DNA of 64,000 nt from Akkermansiaceae bacterium UBA7331 (GTDB lineage: Bacteria; Verrucomicrobiota; Verrucomicrobiia; Verrucomicrobiales; Akkermansiaceae). Positions 33,424 to 41,403 of the stretch are shown in pieces. Location of the stretch: contig DKPP01000012.1 in NCBI GenBank assembly GCA_002471255.1, forward strand, positions 1-64,000, read 5' to 3'. The notes below the pieces were generated by a model. That model was not told the DNA's origin and ran no database searches. It saw only the letters and a program-made list of their open reading frames with translations. Both the position numbers and the translations under genes were made by a program. Every line of letters begins with the position of its first letter. Positions within the stretch are counted from its first letter, which is position 1.

Positions 33424-34857
33424 CTAGGATTTTCTCAGAGCAGGAGGCAAATCCAAATCTTGTCCATCCACAATCAAACGTCTGGACGAAGAAAACTTAC
33501 CACGGTCTAAAGTGTGAGCGTTTTCCGAATCATTGGAATATCGATGTAAATCATCAATCTTCTCTGAGCTTGTAAATTCTTGTATCACCTCTTCCGTTTC
33601 CGGCTCAATAACGCGTTTTTCCACAAAGCGCACCTCATTTTTCGGTGCTTCAGGGGCAATGTCATCAAATAGCTCGAAACTATCATCAACACTATCTTCT
33701 ATTTCATCATCCGCATCATCTGCAGGCTCGGTTGTAACAAAAAACTCATTAGATGGGGCTCCCGGTAAGCAAATAGGGTCCGCTACAGGTTTTGTTACGA
33801 TAGGTGAAGTAACAATACTTTCTTGAGGTTTTACCGATGTTTGAACAGGAGGAATGCTCACCTCTTCTACCGGTGTAAGAATTGGCGTAGTTTGACGTAA
33901 AACGGGAGCTTCTTGAGCCGTCGGAAGTAATTTAATGGACACAAAGCACATTGCTTTCATAGATGAAGAAGCCGCATTGACAGTCAATCCGATTTTAATA
34001 TCTGAAAAATCACCTAAAAGTGATCTAACTTGATTCACCAAATCTTCTACTTCCGACACGGTTACATCAGAACCGATTTCAATAGAAAGCAAAGCACCTT
34101 CCACTAAATTTTCAAAATTTTCGGGCAAAAGTAAGGTCTTTTTAAGCCCTTCTACTACATCCGAAACTCGAGCAGATTCACAACCTTCTCCATTACCTAC
34201 CACACAGACCGATTTACCTGAAACGGTTAGGGATTTTAAATCATCTAGTCCAATGCGTAAAAATCCTTTTGACGCCAACATGGATGGAATACTTGAAACA
34301 ATTTTTGCAATGGATTCATTGAGATGATCAAAGGCGTTAATCACGCCACCATCATCATCGATCAATTTTTCCATTAAATTATTATCGAAGCAAAGCACCA
34401 AATCGGAAAGTAAGCGTAACTCAGCCAAAGTTTCATCTGCTAAAAAACAGCGATCTTTACCTTCAAACAAAAATGGGTAAGTCACCACGGATACTAGAAA
34501 GGCGCCTTGTTCTTTAGCTAATTGAGCCACGACAGAAGAAACACCCGAGCCGGTACCACCGCCCAAGCCACTGATCATCACAACAATCTCAGCTCCTTTA
34601 ATTGCTCTCAAAATGGCGTCTTGTGATTCCAATGCAGCTTGTGTACCTATTGCGGCATTTCCGCCGGAGCCAAGACCTCGTGTCAATCTGGCCCCTAATT
34701 GAATTTTACGATCAATAAGAGAACGATTTAACAAACGAGCATCAAGGTTTAAAGCATATGCCTGTTCCTTGATATTTGGCTCTTCAATTAACTTTTCTAC
34801 AATACTGCAACCGGCTCCACCGATTGCTAAAATGCGCATAGGATTTTCTTGGTCCAT
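33424..34857 (-). CDS. ftsZ: Divergent cell division protein FtsZ
   Basis: 477 aa. The tubulin signature is GLGGGTGSG and the first GTP loop is AIGGAGCSIVE. A variable acidic linker (about 320-460) ends in DLPPALRKS, clearly the conserved C-terminal peptide that binds FtsA. The T7 loop, normally NxDxxD, reads RIGLDDLK: only one of the usual residues aligns, so GTP hydrolysis may be altered. The gene follows ftsA by 20 nt. The frame could start at 34896 inside ftsA; the ATG at 34857 is preferred. FtsZ forms the cytokinetic ring. Confidence 0.88.
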   Translation of the reverse strand: MDQENPMRILAIGGAGCSIVEKLIEEPNIKEQAYALNLDARLLNRSLIDRKIQLGARLTRGLGSGGNAAIGTQAALESQDAILRAIKGAEIVVMISGLGGGTGSGVSSVVAQLAKEQGAFLVSVVTYPFLFEGKDRCFLADETLAELRLLSDLVLCFDNNLMEKLIDDDGGVINAFDHLNESIAKIVSSIPSMLASKGFLRIGLDDLKSLTVSGKSVCVVGNGEGCESARVSDVVEGLKKTLLLPENFENLVEGALLSIEIGSDVTVSEVEDLVNQVRSLLGDFSDIKIGLTVNAASSSMKAMCFVSIKLLPTAQEAPVLRQTTPILTPVEEVSIPPVQTSVKPQESIVTSPIVTKPVADPICLPGAPSNEFFVTTEPADDADDEIEDSVDDSFELFDDIAPEAPKNEVRFVEKRVIEPETEEVIQEFTSSEKIDDLHRYSNDSENAHTLDRGKFSSSRRLIVDGQDLDLPPALRKS

Positions 34858-34877
34858 ATTTTTGTTAGTGACAGGTT

Positions 34878-36086
34878 TTATCCACGAGAAAACCAAGATT
34901 TCATTCTGCCTAGCAGACCTCGTTTATCCGGTAGTTCCGTTTCTAAAATTTGAGCATAGCGAATCAAACCAATCGTTGTACAATATCTCGGGTCCTCAAT
35001 ATAACGAGGCACTTCCGACTCTTCCACATCACTAAGCATATTGATTGCTACACCATAAATATTTAGAGCCAAATCACCTATACCTCGCATCAAACTCGTA
35101 CCTCCACATAAATAGACGGCTTTGCATAAACGTCGTCTAAAGGTATCTTCAGGTAATCTAGATTTAACCAAATGTAAAATTTCGTCTAATCGGTCGTGGA
35201 TGATTTCATTGAGTTTAGAGCGTTCGACGACAATATCGGGCATATTTCCCGTACCTTTCAATCGTACAACTTCTCCACCCTTGCTACGGTGACCATTAGC
35301 ATCACCTTGCATTTTTTTCAACAATTCGGCTTGTTCCCAAGGAATGCCAAGCATCAATGCAATATCGTTAGAAATATGATCTCCACCTAAACCGATACAA
35401 CCGGAGGCAACAAGTTGACCCTCCACATATAATACATAATCGGTCGTACCACCACCAATATCAATTAAGAGAGCACCGGCCTGTTTAGCATGACGATTCA
35501 ATAAAAACTGAGCTGCTGCGATAGGAGCAAAAACTACGTCCGAAATATCTAAAGGAACTTCGCGCACGCATCGGAAAGAATTGGTAATTCTCGATTTGAT
35601 ACCATGAATAATATGGCAATCGATATCTAATGTTCTCCCGGTTAATCCTGACGGATTAGTCAAGTTTTGCTGGTCATCTAATGAATATAAACCCGGCACA
35701 CGATGAAGAACGAACTGATCATTACTTAGTGGAATATCTCTCGCAATTTCAAGCACTTCTTCCATGTGATCATGAGAAATGATATTTTCATCAGGAGGTA
35801 AACGGAAGGTGCCGCGATTATTCTCACCTTTGATATGTTCACCCGTTACCGATAAAAACACGGTTTGGATATCCACATCCGCATTTTCTTGGGCCAATTC
35901 CCAAGCATCAAAAACATTTTGAATCACGGCGGCGGCATCTTCAATTTCACCGCGCAATACACCACTACTAGGCACTTCGCCCACCCCCAAAATTGTTATG
36001 GAGCCGTCACCGGCCACTTCACCAACAACCAAGCGAGTAGTACTCGTACCAATTTCCAAGCCCACGTGTATTTTTGCTTTAGCCAT
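34878..36086 (-). CDS. ftsA: Cell division protein FtsA
   Basis: 402 aa actin-like ATPase. GLEIGTSTTRLVVGEV is phosphate-1, ALLIDIGGGTTDYVLY phosphate-2 and VYLCGGTSLMRGI the adenosine motif. The SHS2 (1C) domain is present at about residues 80-165. The C-terminus GRMKSWFSRG is a short amphipathic membrane-targeting helix. It tethers FtsZ to the membrane. Other dcw genes (ftsQ, murC, ddl) are absent on both sides, so the division cluster is broken up here. Confidence 0.94.
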   Translation of the reverse strand: MAKAKIHVGLEIGTSTTRLVVGEVAGDGSITILGVGEVPSSGVLRGEIEDAAAVIQNVFDAWELAQENADVDIQTVFLSVTGEHIKGENNRGTFRLPPDENIISHDHMEEVLEIARDIPLSNDQFVLHRVPGLYSLDDQQNLTNPSGLTGRTLDIDCHIIHGIKSRITNSFRCVREVPLDISDVVFAPIAAAQFLLNRHAKQAGALLIDIGGGTTDYVLYVEGQLVASGCIGLGGDHISNDIALMLGIPWEQAELLKKMQGDANGHRSKGGEVVRLKGTGNMPDIVVERSKLNEIIHDRLDEILHLVKSRLPEDTFRRRLCKAVYLCGGTSLMRGIGDLALNIYGVAINMLSDVEESEVPRYIEDPRYCTTIGLIRYAQILETELPDKRGLLGRMKSWFSRG

Positions 36087-36177
36087 GAAATCTATATTGA
36101 GTCAATTTGTTAACACTCCATATAACACACGGCAAAACTCGTAGCAAGAGCAAGAGACGCAATCAGCAAGATTTCTG

Positions 36178-36711
36178 TTACATCCTAGTCGGATGTCGAC
36201 GTAGGAACCCTCTAGTGGAACGACCTTCGATACGCCAATTTGGTCCTTTTCCTCGTCCGGTCGTATCATATCGCAATCCGCAAATCTCTAAAAAAACGTG
36301 ACCCCTCTTCGCATAAACGGTAATCCACTTACCCGGACCCGACTGTCCATATTTCATGAATAACGGGGAATGTCTGGTCGAAGTTAATAATCCGGCTTCC
36401 TTTAAAATATAAGAAGTGGATCCCGAACAATCATATGCCGTATCCTCATGTCTGCGGTGTCCGCCACCCATGCGATAGGGTTTACCTGCAATTCTATTGG
36501 CGGCGGCAATAGCACGTTTAACTTGGGAGGGGGCATTAGGTGGGGCATATGCCTTACCATTCTTTAAAATGGCTGTTTTGCCGGGGATGTAATGGTATCC
36601 GGGAATACAATCCGGAGCCTGTTGCTGTTGCTGGGTAACACAAGAAGATAACATCAATCCACACAACACCATCCCTCCTATAAAGCCTATTTGTCTCAAC
36701 ACCTTTCGCAT
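36178..36711 (-). CDS. NlpC/P60-like cell wall hydrolase lipoprotein
   Basis: 177 aa. Lipoprotein signal ending LSSC (Cys 24), followed by a Q-rich stretch. The NlpC/P60 core has YDCSGSTSY (catalytic Cys about 95) and RGHVFLEI (His about 138). These enzymes usually cleave within peptidoglycan stem peptides. It lies 91 nt upstream of ftsA in the same direction, so it may share its transcript and act in septal wall remodelling; this is inference from position. Confidence 0.82.
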   Translation of the reverse strand: MRKVLRQIGFIGGMVLCGLMLSSCVTQQQQQAPDCIPGYHYIPGKTAILKNGKAYAPPNAPSQVKRAIAAANRIAGKPYRMGGGHRRHEDTAYDCSGSTSYILKEAGLLTSTRHSPLFMKYGQSGPGKWITVYAKRGHVFLEICGLRYDTTGRGKGPNWRIEGRSTRGFLRRHPTRM

Positions 36712-36837
36712 AATTCCCGTGAAGTCTGACTTGCCATCCCTATCAAGACAAGCACAAAAGTAGTCAACAAACCATACTTCAAAAAACGTTCAAAAAAAAT
36801 TGTGGTTTCAAAAGGATTAAACGCGTCTAACTTATAA

Positions 36838-36880
36838 AAAAACCGCCTCGTCATGACAGAATGAATCAGACGAGGCGATG
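36838..36880 (-). terminator. Intrinsic terminator of the phosphoglucomutase gene
   Basis: CGCCTCGTC / GACGAGGCG stem. On the minus strand it is followed by a T run. Confidence 0.85.
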
Positions 36881-36903
36881 ATAAAAATCGTGTAAGTAAG
36901 GAA

Positions 36904-38841
36904 TTACTTGCTACGCATCAAGGCATCTTTTTCGACAGCAGCCCATAGAGAATCTAAAGACGCATGTACTTGAGCACGTGAAGTTTCCACGTCATCACCA
37001 GGTTTACCATGACCAAATAAGTAGTATTTGATCTTAGGTTCGGTACCGGACGGACGCACCGCAAAACTTCTACCATCTTCCAAATCCATGAAAATCATAT
37101 TTTCTTTTGGAATCGGGTCGCCTTCGACGTCCACCATATCACCACGAGAAAAATCACGAACTTTCACAACCTTAGTTCCATCAATTTCGGTCAATGGTTG
37201 AGAAATATAAGAGGCGGATAAGGCGGCAATCTTGGCAGCACCATCAGCACCTTCCATTACAAGTGATTTACCCATTTCCAAGTAAACACCAAATTGAGCA
37301 AAGAGGTCATTCAATAATTCAAGAAGGCCTTTACCGATACTTTGAGCATAAGCTGCTAATTCCGCAAACAACATAGCTGCTGCATTGGCATCTTTATCGC
37401 GTACAAAATCTTGAGAAAGATAGCCGTAACTCTCTTCACCACCGAAAACAAAATATTTACTGTACTGTAAGCGAAGGTTGCGAGTTTCCACTTCACTCAT
37501 GCGACGATAATCTTGGCGCTTATCAGCAGGAATAGCTGCTTCATATTTACCGAGTTTTTGAGCAATGTACTTAAATCCGGTTAACACGTTGATCACTTGT
37601 AAACCAAAATGCTCGCCAATCACATCTTGAAGCTGAGTCGTCACAAATGTTTTCACCATAACGGCACGAGATCTATTCGAATCATTGATGATTCCCATTT
37701 CAACCATGCTCATACAGCGGTACCATGCCAATAAGGAACCGATTTGATTACCGGTTAAAAGATGCATTTCACCATCTTGTCCACGTACGGCCACCCCCAT
37801 GCGGTCAGCATCCGGGTCAGTAGCAATAACGATATCGGCACCATTGTCATTCGCTTGGGCAATAGCCATCGATAAAGCCGGAGAGTTTTCCGGATTCGGA
37901 GAGGCTACCGTTGGGAAGCGTCCATCTTGAATGTCTTGGGCAGGCACAGTCTGCACATCACAGCCCAAACTCTTTAATAATGGCACGATGATATGACCAC
38001 CCGTACCATGTAAATTAGTGAATACCACTTTCGCTCCGCCTTGTTGGAACAATTCCGGACGCAACATGATTGACTTCAAACGGTCTGAATAAATGGCATC
38101 AAAGTCGGCACCTAACTCCGTAATGGAACCTTGTTCCTCGATCGGTAATGGAGAATATTCTTCGCTCTTTAATGCATTCACTTCATCAATGACTGACTTA
38201 TCATGCGGTGGCACCAATTGCGCACCATCACTGAAATAAGCCTTAAATCCATTATCATGAGCCGGATTATGACTGGCAGTCAAAACGACACCGGTATCGC
38301 AATTCAATTCGCGAATGGCAAACGACACTTGAGGAGTGGAACGAGGACCATCAAACAAATAAACGTGACAACCTAAATCAGAGCCGATTTTGGCGCATAA
38401 TTCAGCAAAGTCGCGAGAAAAATGACGGGTATCGTGACCTACGATAATTTTTGGTTTACGTCCCGGCTCAGTAGCTTCCACATGACGCTTAACGTATGTG
38501 ATTAAACCACGCATTGAGCGAGTTAAATTAAAATAATTCATGCAAGCGGTACCCACACAAGGAAACTCAGGGCGATCATTCACGGCACCTTTACCTTGTT
38601 CGGCACTTGTTACAACCTTACCAATAGTACGACCACGTAAACCACCGGTACCAAAGGCTAAAGTTTTAAAAAATCGGTCATTAAGCTCTTGCCATTGCCC
38701 GGCTTCAACGAGTTCCGTCACGGCTGGCAAAGCCACAGGAGATTTCGTACCGGCTAAAAAAAGCAAAATATTTTCTTTGGAAGACGCAAGCAACTGTCCA
38801 TCATTGACAGCTTGGTCTAATAACTGTTCCAGTTTTTCCAT
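36904..38841 (-). CDS. Phosphoglucomutase/phosphomannomutase (PGM2-like)
   Basis: 645 aa alpha-D-phosphohexomutase. The phosphoserine loop is TASHNPAHDNG (Ser about 188), metal binding is ATDPDADRMGV, the sugar loop is GGEESYGYLSQD and the phosphate loop is RPSGTEPKIKYY. Interconverts hexose 1- and 6-phosphates for glycogen, nucleotide-sugar or LPS synthesis. The length fits the PGM2-like group (550-620 aa) with a short N-terminal extension. A promoter ends 7 nt before the ATG. Confidence 0.95.
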   Translation of the reverse strand: MEKLEQLLDQAVNDGQLLASSKENILLFLAGTKSPVALPAVTELVEAGQWQELNDRFFKTLAFGTGGLRGRTIGKVVTSAEQGKGAVNDRPEFPCVGTACMNYFNLTRSMRGLITYVKRHVEATEPGRKPKIIVGHDTRHFSRDFAELCAKIGSDLGCHVYLFDGPRSTPQVSFAIRELNCDTGVVLTASHNPAHDNGFKAYFSDGAQLVPPHDKSVIDEVNALKSEEYSPLPIEEQGSITELGADFDAIYSDRLKSIMLRPELFQQGGAKVVFTNLHGTGGHIIVPLLKSLGCDVQTVPAQDIQDGRFPTVASPNPENSPALSMAIAQANDNGADIVIATDPDADRMGVAVRGQDGEMHLLTGNQIGSLLAWYRCMSMVEMGIINDSNRSRAVMVKTFVTTQLQDVIGEHFGLQVINVLTGFKYIAQKLGKYEAAIPADKRQDYRRMSEVETRNLRLQYSKYFVFGGEESYGYLSQDFVRDKDANAAAMLFAELAAYAQSIGKGLLELLNDLFAQFGVYLEMGKSLVMEGADGAAKIAALSASYISQPLTEIDGTKVVKVRDFSRGDMVDVEGDPIPKENMIFMDLEDGRSFAVRPSGTEPKIKYYLFGHGKPGDDVETSRAQVHASLDSLWAAVEKDALMRSK

Positions 38842-38848
38842 ACGTCGA

Positions 38849-38877
38849 TTTATAAAGCAAAGAAACTCTTTCGTCTA
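38849..38877 (-). promoter_or_regulatory. Promoter of the phosphoglucomutase gene
   Basis: On the minus strand: TAGACG (38872-38877), 17-nt spacer, TATAAA (38849-38854), then 7 nt to the ATG. Predicts a leaderless transcript. Confidence 0.55.
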
Positions 38878-38953
38878 TTCTCTACATTGGCATTTTTAAC
38901 ATTTTTACTAGACAAAAGTTGAAACCTTAATCTTTACATATCTATATTTAATC

Positions 38954-38982
38954 TTCACTTCGCCTTTTATCATTGCTAGATT
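38954..38982 (+). promoter_or_regulatory. Promoter of the CbiX-like gene
   Basis: TTCACT (38954-38959), 17-nt spacer, TAGATT (38977-38982), then 6 nt to the ATG at 38989. Confidence 0.5.
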
Positions 38983-38988
38983 ACTTTT

Positions 38989-39723
38989 ATGAGTCAAAGC
39001 GACAAATTCCATATCATATTTATGGCCCATTCTTTAGGCAATGAAGAAAAGGATTTACGCTTTCGTACCCATATCATTTCGCGACTTAGTCCCTTAATCG
39101 CACCCCACACTTGCGATATCGGATTTTTATCAGGGGCATTCCCTCTCAGTAAGATTCATCAAAATCATACTGATTCACAAATCATTCATTTCCCTCTATT
39201 GTTAACAAAGGGATATATTTATTCCGTTTCATGGCCTAAAACTCTACAAGATCTTCTCCCTTCTTGGTCTTTTGAAAGCATCAAAAAATCTTTCATTCCA
39301 CCATTGGTAGATTCTCCTTATTTCTTCGATTTTTTAAATGAAAACCTTACACAATTCATACAAGATAATCATTTAGACGAATCTCGAACGGAATGCCTTT
39401 TAGTGGCTCATGGTCATCCCAACAACCCACCACAACCATCCTTAGAAACTTTGTGGCAAGAGCTACGAACAAAACATCATTTTCATGAGGATTCATCGCT
39501 TTGCTTCATCAAGCAAACACCTTATCTCCATGAAAAATTATCTCATGTGAATGATCACGTAAAAGTCATCCTTCCGCTATTCATTACGGAGGGCTATCAT
39601 TTTGTTTCCGATATTCCTCACGGTGATCAGCATGCCTATATTACTCTTCCTAATCTGGCACAATATCGGGAATTTGAAAGCTTCTTGGCTCGCACCATTC
39701 TTGCATTTATCAAAACCATTTAG
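38989..39723 (+). CDS. CbiX/SirB-like two-domain chelatase family protein
   Basis: 244 aa made of two similar halves. The first has FMAHSLGNEEKD and PLLLTKGYIYS; the second has LLVAHGHPNNPP and PLFITEGYHFVSDIP. The pattern matches class II chelatases, in which one His in each core loads Co, Ni or Fe into sirohydrochlorin. Two-domain members occur in siroheme and cobalamin pathways. No cobalamin or siroheme gene adjoins it, so its substrate is open. Likely a single-gene unit. Confidence 0.72.
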   Translation: MSQSDKFHIIFMAHSLGNEEKDLRFRTHIISRLSPLIAPHTCDIGFLSGAFPLSKIHQNHTDSQIIHFPLLLTKGYIYSVSWPKTLQDLLPSWSFESIKKSFIPPLVDSPYFFDFLNENLTQFIQDNHLDESRTECLLVAHGHPNNPPQPSLETLWQELRTKHHFHEDSSLCFIKQTPYLHEKLSHVNDHVKVILPLFITEGYHFVSDIPHGDQHAYITLPNLAQYREFESFLARTILAFIKTI

Positions 39724-39776
39724 ATTCCCTAGATGTTTCCGAGACAAAATACTTTCATAATGATATCAATTATGAT

Positions 39777-39805
39777 TTGACAACTATTATGACTTGCAGG
39801 ATAAC
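39777..39805 (+). promoter_or_regulatory. Promoter and candidate operator of the marR unit
   Basis: TTGACA (39777-39782), 17-nt spacer, GATAAC (39800-39805), then 6 nt to the ATG at 39812. Two direct copies of ATTATGAYTTG (39769-39779 and 39786-39796) start 17 bp apart and overlap the -35 box and spacer, so they are good candidates for autorepressor contacts. Confidence 0.6.
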
Positions 39806-39811
39806 TTGCGC

Positions 39812-40282
39812 ATGACTTCGGAACAGGGGCCTACTATATTTGATACATTTCGACAACTGGAAACAATCGGCAAGCATTTAAAGCGTAAAAGCTTTCATCG
39901 CGCAACTAACCCAAACATTAAAAATATTCTCGACTTATCAGTCAGACAATTAGCATGTTTGGGTGCTGTAAAAGACCTTACGGCAATCCATACGGACGGT
40001 ATCTCATTAAAACAACTAGCCTCGTTCTTAGGACTCACTCTGCCTGCCTCATCTCTTTTAGTCGATTCAATGGTTAAAAAGGGATTACTCCAACGAAAAG
40101 AAAACCCAAGTGATCGTCGAGTCCTGTGCATCTTACTTTCCGATATAGGAAAAGAAGCATTTATGGAACTTTCTCATGAAATTGACGTATCAGTAGGAGA
40201 ATTGATCAAAACATTACCTAAGGAAGATCAAGCTCATCTCATGAGGATTACTCAGCAATTATTCGAAAATTTAGAATATTGA
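39812..40282 (+). CDS. MarR-family transcriptional regulator
   Basis: 156 aa winged-helix regulator. The recognition region SLKQLASFLGLTLPASSLLV and the wing LLQRKENPSDRRVLCILLS (with the family's DxR) are clear. The frame extends to a TTG at 39794, but that lies upstream of the predicted transcription start, so the ATG is chosen. It is followed after 1 nt by the RND adaptor gene and probably represses the pump operon, releasing it on ligand binding. Confidence 0.9.
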   Translation: MTSEQGPTIFDTFRQLETIGKHLKRKSFHRATNPNIKNILDLSVRQLACLGAVKDLTAIHTDGISLKQLASFLGLTLPASSLLVDSMVKKGLLQRKENPSDRRVLCILLSDIGKEAFMELSHEIDVSVGELIKTLPKEDQAHLMRITQQLFENLEY

Positions 40283-40283
40283 T

Positions 40284-41381
40284 ATGAACCCATTTAAACC
40301 ACTATTTACACTTGGTCTGGCAGTAGCAAGCATTGGGCTAAGCTTGGGTCAAGCACCCAAAAAAGCCCCGGCTCCAACCGTATTAGTACAAAAAGCCAAA
40401 TCTATTGAAGGCAAAATCAGTCGGAACTATATAGGCAGAACCGAAGCTATTGATTCTGTCAATATCCAGCCACGAGTATCAGGTAACATTATCAAACAAT
40501 TGTTTAAAGAGGGCGATCTGATCGAAAAAGGTCAAAAACTCTACCAACTCGAAGACACGCAATACAAGGCGAATGTACAAACAGCTCAAGCCAAAATTGC
40601 AGAAATAGATGCTAAACTTGAATATGCCCACAACACCCATAAGCGTTATTCCAATTTAGCGAAAACAAACTCCGTTTCGAAAGATACGGCAGATAATACG
40701 CAAAGTGCCGTACATGCTCTCGAATCAGAAAAAATCGCAGCACAAGCAGCGCTGACCATAGCCACGGACAATTTGAACTACACGGAAATTAAATCTCCGC
40801 TATCCGGGCGAATTGGTCGAGTCAGCCAATCTGAGGGAAACTACATTACTCCGCAATCGGGACCCTTAGCTACTATCACAAATCTCAACGAAGTCTATGT
40901 TAGATTTCCACTCAGTGAACGAGATTTCTTATCCCTCTTCGGATCTGCCGAAGAATTGAAAAATAATGCGGTAATAGCCGTTATCTTACCGAATGGAGAA
41001 CCTCTAGGCACCTTGGCTAAAGTAGATTTTATCGATAACAAAGTACAATCCGATACTGATACATTAAATGTATGGGTCAAGGTGGATAATAAAGATGAAG
41101 CCTTACACCCGGGTAGTATCGTTACCATTAGCTTATCCAAAAAGAATCAGGAAGCAATCAACGCAGTTGATATTTCAGCCGTAATGCACGATGAAGTTTG
41201 CAGCTTTATTTATGTACTCAAACCGGATAATACGGTTGAAAAACGTAGTGTAAAACTCGGCAACCTATCCGGCAACACGCAGGGCATAAGAGAAGGATTA
41301 AATGCCAATGAAACGGTTATTATCGATGGTATGCATAAGGTAAAACCGGGTGAAAAAGTGACCCCTATCGAGACACACTAA
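40284..41381 (+). CDS. RND efflux periplasmic adaptor (AcrA/MexA type)
   Basis: 365 aa with signal sequence (PLFTLGLAVASIGLSLG). It contains the lipoyl half-motifs around VNIQPRVSGNIIKQLFKEGD and TEIKSPLSGRIGRV with a helical hairpin between them, then the beta-barrel and membrane-proximal domains. No lipobox Cys is evident, so it is probably soluble or held by the pump. Pairs with the inner membrane pump 22 nt downstream. Confidence 0.93.
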   Translation: MNPFKPLFTLGLAVASIGLSLGQAPKKAPAPTVLVQKAKSIEGKISRNYIGRTEAIDSVNIQPRVSGNIIKQLFKEGDLIEKGQKLYQLEDTQYKANVQTAQAKIAEIDAKLEYAHNTHKRYSNLAKTNSVSKDTADNTQSAVHALESEKIAAQAALTIATDNLNYTEIKSPLSGRIGRVSQSEGNYITPQSGPLATITNLNEVYVRFPLSERDFLSLFGSAEELKNNAVIAVILPNGEPLGTLAKVDFIDNKVQSDTDTLNVWVKVDNKDEALHPGSIVTISLSKKNQEAINAVDISAVMHDEVCSFIYVLKPDNTVEKRSVKLGNLSGNTQGIREGLNANETVIIDGMHKVKPGEKVTPIETH

Positions 41382-41403
41382 TTTAACGTGAGATTTTCAT
41401 CAC

